This document shows, in pieces, positions 8,339 to 15,536 of a stretch of 35,473 nt of DNA. Both the position numbers and the translations under genes were made by a program. The first letter of the stretch is position 1; the number at the start of each line of letters is the position of its first letter. The stretch covers positions 1 through 35,473 of the forward strand of contig JAFKKL010000017.1 in the NCBI GenBank assembly GCA_017305595.1, given 5' to 3'. The DNA is from Hyphomicrobiales bacterium. Lineage in GTDB: Bacteria > Pseudomonadota > Alphaproteobacteria > Rhizobiales > Xanthobacteraceae. Under the pieces are notes generated by a model. That model was not told the origin of the DNA. It searched no databases and saw only the letters and a list, made by a program, of their open reading frames with translations.

Positions 8339-8455
8339 CGTCATTGCGGGGGCAGAGAAGCAATCCAGTCCTTCTTCCCCCTCTCCCGCCAGCGGAGGAG
8401 GGTTGGGGTGGGGGCTGTTCAGGATTGCTTCGTCGCTTTGCTCCTCGCAATGACG
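8339..8455. repeat. dispersed repeat with CGTCATTGCG inverted ends
   Basis: A 117-base intergenic element that begins CGTCATTGCG and ends CGCAATGACG, a perfect 10 bp inverted repeat. Inside are a second inverted pair (AAGCAATCC / GGATTGCTT) and a purine/pyrimidine-rich middle (CCCCCTCTCCCGCC ... GGAGGAGGGTTGGGG). A related copy is at 17229-17326. It ends 35 bases before the start of the SRPBCC gene. Confidence 0.75.
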
Positions 8456-8490
8456 GCATAGTTGTTCGTCAGGAGAAAGGGAGACACGCC

Positions 8491-8892
8491 ATGGCCTCCA
8501 TCCATAAAGACGTCGCGCTCGATGCACCCACTGCCGACGTGTGGGCCGCAGTGCGCGATTTCGGCGCACTGCATACGCGGCTGGTGCCGGGCTTCGTGCT
8601 TGATACCAAATGCGACGGCGACGTGCGCATCGTTAGCTTCGCCAACGGCACCGTTGCGCGCGAAGTGCTGGTGGATTGCGACGATGTGCGGCAGCGTCTG
8701 GTTTATGTGGTTAAAAGCGAGCGCGTGGCGCAGCACAGCGCTTCGGTGCAGGTCATCGCCGACGGCGAAGAGCGTTGCCGGGTGGTGTGGATTGTCGACG
8801 TGCTACCGCACGCCATCGCCGGCTACATGAGCATGCAGATGGACGAGGCGGTCAAGGCGATGCGACGCGCGTTTCCCGGCCGCAGTGCTTAA
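8491..8892 (+). CDS. SRPBCC-family (START-like) protein
   Basis: A 133-residue protein of the usual length for a single START/Bet v1-like domain. The opening SIHKDVALDAPTADVWAAVRDFGALHTRLVPGFV is the typical first strand and helix. The late helix (YMSMQMDEAVKAMRRAF) is the long C-terminal helix of the fold, which lines a hydrophobic pocket. Many members are annotated as polyketide cyclase/dehydrase-like, but no activity can be assigned. The start is fixed by AGGAG (8471-8475) and GGGAG nearby. The 175-base gap from the VOC gene holds a repeat element, so this gene may have its own promoter. Confidence 0.85.
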   Translation: MASIHKDVALDAPTADVWAAVRDFGALHTRLVPGFVLDTKCDGDVRIVSFANGTVAREVLVDCDDVRQRLVYVVKSERVAQHSASVQVIADGEERCRVVWIVDVLPHAIAGYMSMQMDEAVKAMRRAFPGRSA

Positions 8893-8919
8893 CGGCCGGG
8901 ATAAGCGATTGGGATTGCG

Positions 8920-9522
8920 TCAGTTGAATTCGGCGCTCGGATGGATGCGCTTGGTCCGATGCAGCGTGTTGCGATCGGTGTGGTGCATTGTGGCGCCGGT
9001 TGCGGCCAATTTCAGTATGAGATCGGACGTGTAGCTGAAGGTGCCGTCGTCATTGAAGGTGAACGAGCATTCGAACGCGGTCGCCTCCGCCCGCTCCAGC
9101 AGATACTGGTTTTGCGCCAGGCCGTAGCCCTTGGCGCCAGGCTCCGCCTTCAGCGCGAACGACTTGTCGCGCGGTTTGGCCGCGCCGCCGGCCAGGATCG
9201 CGAGACCGCGCGGCACCGCGAAGCAGCGGATCACCTGTCCGTGCGCCTTGTCCCACAACAGATAGCCGACCTCGTCGTGGAACGGATCCATGGCTTCCTC
9301 GCCATGACGCCACGCCGTCATGCTGTAGTTCAAGCCTTCCATGGTCTGCCGCCCGTTCTCGACGATCGGGATCGGCCGAAACCACGCCTTCTCGAAGTAG
9401 CTGGTCTGAATCGTCTCGTCGTCCTTGTTGCGATAGGAAAGATCGACGCCGAAGTTGCCTTCCCATTCGCCGACAAGCGCCGTCAGCGGCCCCAGTTTCT
9501 GTGGGCCCAGTATTTCCGCCAT
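8920..9522 (-). CDS. nitrobindin/THAP4-like heme-binding beta-barrel protein (probable)
   Basis: A 200-residue protein. The opening GPLTALVGEWEGNFGVD matches the GxWxGxG-type first strand of the fatty-acid-binding-protein-like/nitrobindin (DUF1794) fold. Alternating strand patterns follow (TSYFEKAWFRPIPIVENG, LNYSMTAWR, EVGYLLWD, QVIRCFAVPRG). It ends with the strand and His-containing TGATMHHTDRNTLHRTKR, where bacterial relatives place residues near the barrel opening. Nitrobindins bind ferric heme and handle NO or peroxynitrite; whether this one binds heme is not shown by the sequence alone. It is convergent with the SRPBCC gene, with only 27 bases between. Confidence 0.65.
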   Translation of the reverse strand: MAEILGPQKLGPLTALVGEWEGNFGVDLSYRNKDDETIQTSYFEKAWFRPIPIVENGRQTMEGLNYSMTAWRHGEEAMDPFHDEVGYLLWDKAHGQVIRCFAVPRGLAILAGGAAKPRDKSFALKAEPGAKGYGLAQNQYLLERAEATAFECSFTFNDDGTFSYTSDLILKLAATGATMHHTDRNTLHRTKRIHPSAEFN

Positions 9523-9687
9523 TTATCGTGTCCTTGTTACATCACATGCGCGTCCGCGCATGGCGGGCGCCGCCTCAATCGCTCACGTCAGTCGGCGTCG
9601 CGATTGCCAACGAACCTATGGTGCAAAACATATACGATCAATCAATCTTTAGATTGAGCGCGACGGGTTGTTTGTCGGGAGCAAGCC

Positions 9688-10092
9688 TCAGAAAATGAAC
9701 TGGAAAGCCCAGTAAACGCCGATTGCCATCTGCACGGCGAAGGCCGTGAATCGCAAGCTGACGGCGGCGACGCTGGTCGACACCAGATGGATGGCCGATT
9801 GCACGACGCGTGCCGCAAGCAGCCACAGCGCCAGTGACTCCGTGATCGTTGTCTTGTCGAGCAGAAGCGCAAAGACCAGCAGGCCACCGAAGATCGGTAG
9901 TCCCTCAAGGCAGTTCGCATGGGCGCGGGCAAGCCGTTGCATGAAAGGCGATAGATTGCCGTTGTCCGGGGTGAAGCCGTTTGCCGGAACCCGGCCGGTC
10001 ACGACCAGATAGGTCCGGGTCGCCTCCATCAGCACCAGCAGAAAAAGCGCCCACGCGATGAAGCCGATCAATGCAAAAGCAGTATTGCTCAA
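9688..10092 (-). CDS. MAPEG-family membrane protein
   Basis: A 134-residue protein with four hydrophobic helices: ALIGFIAWALFLLVLMEA, LPIFGGLLVFALLL, LALWLLAARVVQSAIHL and FTAFAVQMAIGVYWAFQF. The motif RLARAHANCLEGLPIF matches the R-x-x-R-x-H-x-N-x-x-E signature of MAPEG (membrane-associated eicosanoid and glutathione metabolism) proteins. Eukaryotic members are membrane glutathione transferases; the bacterial substrates are unknown. The length is normal for the family. It is on the same strand as the nitrobindin-like gene, with 165 bases between them. Confidence 0.9.
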   Translation of the reverse strand: MSNTAFALIGFIAWALFLLVLMEATRTYLVVTGRVPANGFTPDNGNLSPFMQRLARAHANCLEGLPIFGGLLVFALLLDKTTITESLALWLLAARVVQSAIHLVSTSVAAVSLRFTAFAVQMAIGVYWAFQFIF

Positions 10093-10396
10093 GGCCCCCT
10101 CCTTCCGAGCGCGCTGGCCTTATTTGTCTATCTCGGCCTCAATGCTGCTCGCCGTTGTCTGACTTTTGCAGATCGATGCTATCAGGCCCGCCGACTGGCG
10201 AGAGCCTGTCGATAGATAGTCGGACGGATCGCGCCGTCGTTCAAATGCAATCCGTTCGTTAAGCGAAACATCCGTCCAACGACTATCCCGGCATGGTGCG
10301 GCCAGGTCAGGAAGGTGCCACTTCATGGCCCGCAGCGCGGTCGCAATCACATGCCGCCCAATAAGCCACTGATAAAACGGGAGGTTGGGAAATGAA
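10093..10396. other. intergenic region, no gene recognised
   Basis: This 304-base gap separates the MAPEG start from the 3' end of tRNA-Phe, both on the minus strand, so it should hold the promoter of the MAPEG gene. A string near 10296-10316 (GGCCAGGTCAGGAAGG) recalls the SRP RNA tip, but the flanking sequence does not form the expected hairpin. Short open frames here look like chance. Confidence 0.5.
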
Positions 10397-10472
10397 TGGT
10401 GCCCAGGGGCGGGATCGAACCACCGACACTGCGATTTTCAGTCGCATGCTCTACCAACTGAGCTACCTGGGC
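10397..10472 (-). tRNA. tRNA-Phe (GAA)
   Basis: On the minus strand a 76-base cloverleaf folds cleanly. The acceptor arm is GCCCAGG / CCTGGGC, with A73 and an encoded CCA (10399-10397). The D arm is GCTC..GAGC with AGTTGGTA. The anticodon stem TGCGA/TCGCA holds the loop CTGAAAA, which gives anticodon GAA. The T arm is GGTGG-TTCGATC-CCGCC. It lies 155 bases downstream of yacG on the same strand and may share its transcript. Confidence 0.97.
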
Positions 10473-10627
10473 CGCTGCCGGGCCGAAGACCCGAGCGCGC
10501 CGGTTTATAGTGGGGCGGAAGCGCCGTGTCCACCCGTCAGCGGTGCTTTGTGGATGCCGCGGCGAGAGATCGTGCCGGTTCGGGTTCGGAAGCCGGCGCA
10601 ACGGCTTATTTGATGGAAAATCTCGCG

Positions 10628-10825
10628 TCAGTCGGCGTCTTCGGGGTCGGTGTCGCGGCCCGGCACCACGTAGGAGCCTGACAGCCAGCGATTGAGATCG
10701 ACGTCGCGGCAGCGTTCGGAGCAGAACGGACGCGATTCCGGCGTTGCCGGCTTGCCGCAGATCGGGCAGGGCTTTGCCGTCGGCTTTCCGGCGGGCTTGC
10801 TGGCTGATGGCGGCTTAGCCGGCAT
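10628..10825 (-). CDS. yacG: DNA gyrase inhibitor YacG (zinc-finger)
   Basis: A 65-residue protein with a four-cysteine zinc site: Cys20 and Cys23 in KPCPICGKP, and Cys35 and Cys39 in [24 protein letters not shown], which also contains the family signature after the second pair. YacG binds GyrB and inhibits DNA gyrase. The N-terminus is a Lys/Pro/Ala-rich tail before the finger, and the C-terminus is acidic. The gene overlaps the end of maf by 11 bases, so translation is coupled. The maf-yacG pairing and the following tRNA-Phe are conserved in related alphaproteobacteria. Confidence 0.95.
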   Translation of the reverse strand: MPAKPPSASKPAGKPTAKPCPICGKPATPESRPFCSERCRDVDLNRWLSGSYVVPGRDTDPEDAD

Positions 10826-11438
10826 TGAGCCAGCCGTCGCGGATCGGGAATTTCTCGCCGCCGAGCAGGGTCACCGTCTCGTACAGCGGCAGCCCGACCA
10901 CATTGGTATAGGAGCCGACCATTTTGACCGCGAATGAACCGGCGATGCCCTGGATCGCATACCCGCCCGCCTTGCCGCGCCATTCGTCGGAGGCGATGTA
11001 GCCACGCAGGTCGTCCTCGGTGAGGCGCTTGAAACGCACCCGCGTTTCCACCAGCCGCTGCCGGAACGCCTCGTTCGGCGTCACCAGACAGATCGCGGTG
11101 TAGACGCGGTGGTTACGGCCCGACAGCAGCCGCAGGCATTGCGCGGCCTCGTCCGCCAGCTCCGCCTTGGGCAGGATGCGGCGGCCGACCGCCACCACGG
11201 TATCGGCAGCGAGGATGTAGGACCCGCGCAGATTGTCGTCGAGCTTGAGCGCCGCCAGCGCGGCCTGGGCCTTGGCGTGCGCCAGCCGGTTGGCGCACGC
11301 GCGCGGCAGTTCGCCCCGCTTCGGAGTCTCGTCGACATCGGCGGGGCGCAGTGCATCCGGCTCGATGCCGGCCTGGTTGAGCAAAGCGAGGCGGCGCGGC
11401 GAACCGGACGCGAGAACGAGTTTGGAACGGCCAGACAT
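10815..11438 (-). CDS. maf: Maf-family nucleotide pyrophosphatase
   Basis: A 207-residue protein. [20 protein letters not shown] is the family's N-terminal nucleotide-binding signature. [18 protein letters not shown] carries the catalytic Asp/Thr region, and [33 protein letters not shown] is the conserved C-terminal part. Maf proteins hydrolyse non-canonical or modified nucleoside triphosphates and are linked to septum control. The frame is open upstream, but ATG 11436-11438 gives the conserved [16 protein letters not shown] start. It is the first gene of the maf-yacG pair and divergent from the Nudix gene. Confidence 0.95.
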   Translation of the reverse strand: MSGRSKLVLASGSPRRLALLNQAGIEPDALRPADVDETPKRGELPRACANRLAHAKAQAALAALKLDDNLRGSYILAADTVVAVGRRILPKAELADEAAQCLRLLSGRNHRVYTAICLVTPNEAFRQRLVETRVRFKRLTEDDLRGYIASDEWRGKAGGYAIQGIAGSFAVKMVGSYTNVVGLPLYETVTLLGGEKFPIRDGWLNAG

Positions 11439-11555
11439 GAGATTGATCGTTTTCCGGGCGGTTTGCGGCGCGCGGGACCGTATCGGAAGCCGCCCGCTTC
11501 GACAACCGGAGCCGAAGAACATTGCCAAATCCGCGTTCCGTTGCCATCAAGGGGC

Positions 11556-12188
11556 ATGATCCGTCCCTTCAATGACACCACCCGGCACGAGATCGCCGGA
11601 CGTTGCGCGGCCTTCACGCGGGTCGCGCCGGATGCCGCCAGCACGGGCCTGAAACGCGCGGCGGTCGCTTTGACGCTGGCGCGCTCCGCCGGATCGGGAG
11701 ACGGAACCGCGTTGTTGCTGACGCTGCGGGCGGCGAGCTTGCGCGCGCACAGCAACCAGTGGGCGCCGCCGGGCGGGCGTTGCGATCCCGGCGAGGGGCC
11801 AGTGGACGCGGCGCTGCGCGAACTCGACGAGGAGATCGGCCTCAAGCTCGATGCCGGCGCCGTGTTGGGCCTGCTCGACGATTACCCGACCCGCTCCGGT
11901 TACCTCATCACGCCGGTGGTGATGTGGGCCGACGACACTGCGCGCCTCAAGCCCAATCCGGACGAGGTCGCCTCGGTGCACCGCATCGCTCTGACCCAGA
12001 TCGAACGCGACGATGCCTTCAACTTCGTGCGCATCCCGGAGAGCGAGCGGCGGGTGATCCGCTTCAGCCATGACGGCGATTACATTCATGCGCCGACGGC
12101 GGCGCTGATCTACCAGTTCCGCGAAGTGATCGCCGGGCGCGCCACCCGCGTCGCCGAACTGGAACAGCCGGTGTTCGCCTGGAAGTAG
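11556..12188 (+). CDS. Nudix hydrolase, CoA pyrophosphatase type
   Basis: A 210-residue protein. The complete Nudix box spans residues 74-96 (G74, E80, R88-E89-L90, E92-E93, G95). It is preceded by LLLTLRAASLRAHSNQWAPPGGR, which matches the LLTxRxxxLRxHxGQ..PGG signature of CoA-specific Nudix enzymes (NUDT7/NudL type), with Ser-Asn in place of the usual Gly. Such enzymes split CoA or acyl-CoA into 3',5'-ADP and phosphopantetheine. The stop is 67 bases before the secreted-protein gene. AAGGGG directly precedes ATG 11556 with almost no spacer, so the start is somewhat uncertain. Confidence 0.9.
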   Translation: MIRPFNDTTRHEIAGRCAAFTRVAPDAASTGLKRAAVALTLARSAGSGDGTALLLTLRAASLRAHSNQWAPPGGRCDPGEGPVDAALRELDEEIGLKLDAGAVLGLLDDYPTRSGYLITPVVMWADDTARLKPNPDEVASVHRIALTQIERDDAFNFVRIPESERRVIRFSHDGDYIHAPTAALIYQFREVIAGRATRVAELEQPVFAWK

Positions 12189-12255
12189 GTCGTCACGGCA
12201 ACTTGCTTGCCGACTTGTTAATGCCGGCTTCACCGTCTGCCTGTTACAACGGCGC

Positions 12256-13449
12256 ATGCGCGCAAAAATGATTCGTTTTCTCGCACCGGTCGCGATCGCG
12301 GCTGCGTTCATCCTGCCGACGAGCGTTGTTGCACTGGCGCAGCCGTTGCCGGCCAACATCGTCAATGCCCGCGCGCAGACGGCGAGTCCGCAGGCCATCG
12401 CCGAATATCGCCGCAAGCTGCAAATCTATCTCGCGGCCCGCGAGGCCTTCAACGCGGAAGCCAGCGCCTATTGGGAGACGATCGCCGAGAAGCGGCGCAT
12501 GCGTTTCGCCAAGCGTCGCGACGGTCAGCGGATCGCGCTCGAGGACTACGTGCTGACTCAGCCGCCGCTCTATGACGGCCCGAAACGGCCGGTGAATCCG
12601 GAGCCGGACGAGACCGAGCCGCATGAGCGCAAGCCGCTGCCGGTGGTCGCGGATTTCCTTCAGGCCGCGCGCGAATACTATCAATTCGTGCCGACGCGCC
12701 CCGCGCATGAAATGGATTTCAAGCGTGCCTATGCGCGCACCGCCATCGCCATGGGGCTGACGCGGGAGCAGGCGGTGCGGGTCTATTCGTTCGAGACCGG
12801 CGGCAACGGCAATCACGACATGCAGTCCGGCCTGAGTTCGGGGCGACCGGGCGCGCGAGCGATTTCAACGGCGGTGGGTTATAATCAGTTGCTCACCACC
12901 AACACGCTCAATCTGATGGCCGAGCAGGGCACCGGCATCCTGAAAGCGTTGCAGGACAAGGCGGCGCGGCTCACAGGCCCGCAACGTCAGGCGATGGAGC
13001 GCAAGATCGCGGCGTTCCGGAAGATGCTCGCCTTCGCGCGCTCGGTGCCCAATAGCTGGAGCCAACAGGCCAAGCTCGGCGCCACGCCGCGCGGCTGGGG
13101 CGTGCATGCACTGGTGCTCGACATGGACGTCGGCCCGCTGCTGCAAACCCACAAGCTGCTCACCTCGGTGATCTTCGCGCGCAACAAGGGCTATCACAAG
13201 CCGCTCACCGCCGCCGAACTGGAGATGATGAATCTCACCGGCGACGGCACCGGCTTCGACATGGTGACGATGCCGCAGTCCTATCGTGAGCGGGTGCCGA
13301 CGTCGAATTTCTTCCAGCGCACGGGTTACGAACGCAATCCGGTGGCGATCCGCCACAACACGGTGGCGAAGCTGCTCGCGATCACCGACGAGCGCATGGA
13401 CGCCAACAGCGCCAAGCCCGGCGCGCGCGAACTGGCGGCGGCGTTCTGA
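12256..13449 (+). CDS. secreted protein of unknown function, lysozyme-like motif
   Basis: A 397-residue exported protein. A signal peptide (residues 1 to about 29, FLAPVAIAAAFILPTSVVALA then QP) is followed by an Arg/Lys-rich helical region. Residues 150-215 contain VRVYSFETGGNGNHD (Glu180) and about 25 residues later ISTAVGYNQLL. That spacing resembles the catalytic Glu and the GxxQ region of lysozyme-like lytic transglycosylases, where a Glu sits in an E-(S/T)-G-G setting and is followed by a Gly-(Leu/Tyr)-x-Gln segment. A peptidoglycan-cleaving role is an inference only. The C-terminal half is helical with no repeats. ATG 12268 is an alternative start; neither has a clear ribosome site. 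Confidence 0.75.
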   Translation: MRAKMIRFLAPVAIAAAFILPTSVVALAQPLPANIVNARAQTASPQAIAEYRRKLQIYLAAREAFNAEASAYWETIAEKRRMRFAKRRDGQRIALEDYVLTQPPLYDGPKRPVNPEPDETEPHERKPLPVVADFLQAAREYYQFVPTRPAHEMDFKRAYARTAIAMGLTREQAVRVYSFETGGNGNHDMQSGLSSGRPGARAISTAVGYNQLLTTNTLNLMAEQGTGILKALQDKAARLTGPQRQAMERKIAAFRKMLAFARSVPNSWSQQAKLGATPRGWGVHALVLDMDVGPLLQTHKLLTSVIFARNKGYHKPLTAAELEMMNLTGDGTGFDMVTMPQSYRERVPTSNFFQRTGYERNPVAIRHNTVAKLLAITDERMDANSAKPGARELAAAF

Positions 13450-13462
13450 CGGCCTCAATAGC

Positions 13463-13585
13463 GTCGTCAGAACGCAGGCGAGGACCCAGACTCCGCAACG
13501 GCCGTGATGCGGAAAGCGTCCGTTGCCCGCGCCTATGATCATCATCAGGGCTAGGGGCAATGGTCCCCGCCTGCGCGGGGACGAC
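13463..13585 (+). repeat. 123 bp element with GTCGTC..GACGAC ends, copy A
   Basis: It starts GTCGTC and ends GCGGGGACGAC. Over its length it matches the reverse complement of 17090-17213: both contain GGACCCAGACTCCGCA, then ATGCGGAAAG, then ATCATCAT and GGTCCCCGCCTGCGCGGGGACGAC. The left end here is degenerate (AGAAC in place of CCCCG), while the right end is intact. It lies 14 bases after the stop of the lysozyme-like gene, in a convergent gap. Confidence 0.85.
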
Positions 13586-13635
13586 GCCGAGGATGCGGCG
13601 ATGCCGTGCGCGATTCTTGCCGTGTCGCCTCGCCT

Positions 13636-13941
13636 TCAACTCGGGCCGAACTTGAAGCTGCCGTCGCCGTCAAGGAACGGGCCGGTGCGCATGTAGAGCT
13701 GGCCATTGGCGCCGAGAAAGAACAGCGTGTTCTTCGGCACCTTCTTGGCGCCTTTGAACAGGTCGCCGGCATTGTTGGTGCCCATCTGGTATTGCCACGT
13801 CTTGAAATGAGCATCGTAGCCGTAGCCGACATTGGGCGCGATCACCCACGGCACCGGCTTTGCCGTTTGCGCCGGCGCTGTCGCGGGCAGCGTCATGGTG
13901 ACGATGGCGGCAAGCAGAGAGAGCGTCAGGGGTCGGATCAT
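13636..13941 (-). CDS. small secreted protein of unknown function
   Basis: A 101-residue protein with a signal peptide (IRPLTLSLLAAIVTMTLPATAPAQ, cleavage near residue 25). The mature part is about 76 residues, rich in Gly and aromatic residues (APNVGYGYDAHFKTWQYQMG, then TLFFLGANGQLYMRTGPFLDGDGSF). There is no Cys and no recognisable domain. The start is supported by GGAGG about 7-8 bases upstream of ATG 13939-13941. It is divergent from the Cys-rich secreted protein at 14141 and convergent with the lysozyme-like gene. The role is unknown. Confidence 0.75.
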   Translation of the reverse strand: MIRPLTLSLLAAIVTMTLPATAPAQTAKPVPWVIAPNVGYGYDAHFKTWQYQMGTNNAGDLFKGAKKVPKNTLFFLGANGQLYMRTGPFLDGDGSFKFGPS

Positions 13942-14140
13942 GTCGAAGCCTCCACCGGAACGGCCGACTGATGCCGGCCGACAGGATCAAGGCGGGTATC
14001 ATGCGACGACGGTGGCATCACGACAAGTTTCCTGGTGGCCGGCTCGCCTCCCGATGCGTCGAGGCTTTGCCGATGGCGGCGTCGCGGTTATCTTCGCCGC
14101 CGATTCTGACCGGCGACGCGACGCAAAGGAGATGACCGGG

Positions 14141-14623
14141 ATGGCAAGGATGACAAAGGCGGCGATCTGGCTGGCGCTCGGCGCCATGATGCTGGCCGGT
14201 TCGGCACATGCCGAGGATCAGTTCAAGCTCGGCAACAATCAGCGCATCGCCTGTAGCCGCGGGCTTAGCCCCGGCAAGCTCAACACCGCGACCTGCCGGT
14301 CCTATGCCTATGTCTTCAACACCAGGACGTCGGAATATTTCCGCTGCACGGCCAGTCTGGCGCTGACCCGCAACAACAAGGAAATCCTCAGCGTCCAGAC
14401 CGATGGTAATTGTGTGAAGAAGCCGCGCATCTTCGAGCAGGATTCCCACTATTCGTTCGAGGCGACCGAAACCGAGCCGCCGAACACCAACTCGTTCTTC
14501 GGCCAGGGCGGCTATGCCATCTGGGCCAGCGACAACATCACGCAGAAAGTTCGCGGCTGCATCACCATTGCCTCGGGGTTGGGATCGGACGTGTCGAAAT
14601 GCGTCGACATGAAGTTCGAGTGA
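14141..14623 (+). CDS. secreted protein with six cysteines, unknown function
   Basis: A 160-residue protein. The signal peptide is residues 1 to about 24 (TKAAIWLALGAMMLAGSAHA, then EDQF). The mature part has six cysteines (IACSRG, TATCRS, YFRCTAS, DGNCVKK, RGCITI, SKCVDM), enough for three disulfides. It alternates strands (EYFRCTASLALTRNNKEIL, HYSFEATETE), suggesting a small periplasmic beta fold. ATG 14141 is chosen because AAGGAG lies 9 bases upstream; ATG 14132 is too close to that site. The next gene starts 16 bases after the stop. I do not recognise the family. Confidence 0.75.
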   Translation: MARMTKAAIWLALGAMMLAGSAHAEDQFKLGNNQRIACSRGLSPGKLNTATCRSYAYVFNTRTSEYFRCTASLALTRNNKEILSVQTDGNCVKKPRIFEQDSHYSFEATETEPPNTNSFFGQGGYAIWASDNITQKVRGCITIASGLGSDVSKCVDMKFE

Positions 14624-14639
14624 TGCAGGCGCAGGCGCG

Positions 14640-15536
14640 ATGACGGTGCGCCGCATCCGCCCGGCGCGGCTGTGCCGGGCCTGGCTGTTTCTCGAAGGCG
14701 CTAACGAGGCGGTGCTGGCCAACGCGGTAGCGAGCGGTGCCGATGTGCTGATCCACGAGCTTGAGGATTTCACGCCGCCTCCGCTGCGGCCGAAGGCGCG
14801 CGCGCTGGCGCCGGAGTTGTATTCCCACTGGCGCGCGCAAGGCGCGGTGGTGGCGGTCCGCGTCAATCCGCTCGATCAGGACGGCATGGACGATCTCGCG
14901 GCAGTGATGCGCGGGCGGCCGGATATCGTGGCACTGCCCAAGGTCGCCGAGCCAACGCATGTCATGCAGCTTGCTGATGCGGTGACGGGGTTCGAACGCG
15001 ACTACGGTATCCCGGAAGGCGCGACGATGCTGCTGCCGAATATCGAATTCGCGCGCGGACTGGTGCAACTCGGTGCCATCGTGCGTGTGAGCCCGCGGGT
15101 CATCGCCTGCCTGATGGCGGCGGAGGATCTCGCGGCCGATCTCGGTGCCGAGCGTGAACCGGATGGCTTTGAGCTTGCCTATGCGCGTCAGCGCTTTCTA
15201 CTGGAATGCGTGGCGGCCGGCGTTGTCGCGGTCGATTGCCCTTACACCTTCAGCGATGTCGCGGGCGTCGAACGCGAAACGCGATGGGCGCGACGGCTCG
15301 GCTACAAAGCCAAGAGCACGGTCGATCCCTCGCACCCGGCGATCATCAATGAGGTGATGACACCGAATGCAGCGGAACTGACGCGTGCCCGCGCCATCGT
15401 CACCGCGTTCGAAGCGGCGCGGGAGCGCGGCGAAGCTCGCGTCGAGGTTGACGGCGCGCTGGTCGAGGTGCCGACTTACACCACCGCGAAACGCCTGCTG
15501 GCGCGTCACGACGAATTGCAGGGCTGGACCATTTGA
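14640..15536 (+). CDS. HpcH/HpaI aldolase / citrate lyase beta-like (CitE) protein
   Basis: A 298-residue TIM-barrel CoA ester lyase. RAWLFLEGANE opens the barrel. HELEDFTPPPLRPKAR carries the conserved E-D pair, VAVRVNPLDQDG the substrate Arg-Val-Asn strand, IVALPKVAEPTHV the P-K strand, MLLPNIEFARG the Glu that usually binds Mg2+, and MAAEDLAADLGAER the Asp region. Relatives cleave malyl-, citramalyl- or beta-methylmalyl-CoA; the substrate is undetermined. The Pro-rich TPPP after the E-D pair and IEFARG in place of the more common IETARG suggest a subfamily. Its TGA is directly followed by the TCA stop of the EAL gene on the other strand. Confidence 0.85.
   Translation: MTVRRIRPARLCRAWLFLEGANEAVLANAVASGADVLIHELEDFTPPPLRPKARALAPELYSHWRAQGAVVAVRVNPLDQDGMDDLAAVMRGRPDIVALPKVAEPTHVMQLADAVTGFERDYGIPEGATMLLPNIEFARGLVQLGAIVRVSPRVIACLMAAEDLAADLGAEREPDGFELAYARQRFLLECVAAGVVAVDCPYTFSDVAGVERETRWARRLGYKAKSTVDPSHPAIINEVMTPNAAELTRARAIVTAFEAARERGEARVEVDGALVEVPTYTTAKRLLARHDELQGWTI

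Noticed and set aside
10290-10330. GGTGCGGCCAGGTCAGGAAGG resembles the tip of SRP (4.5S) RNA
   Set aside because: The flanks do not form the long hairpin of SRP RNA, the expected core GGAAGCAGCC is missing, and the location is not the usual one near dnaX.
12190-12215. Possible sigma-54 promoter (CGGCAA-N5-TTGCC) before the secreted-protein gene
   Set aside because: The GG-N10-GC spacing fits, but the flanking consensus bases are mismatched, and a match of this size is expected by chance.
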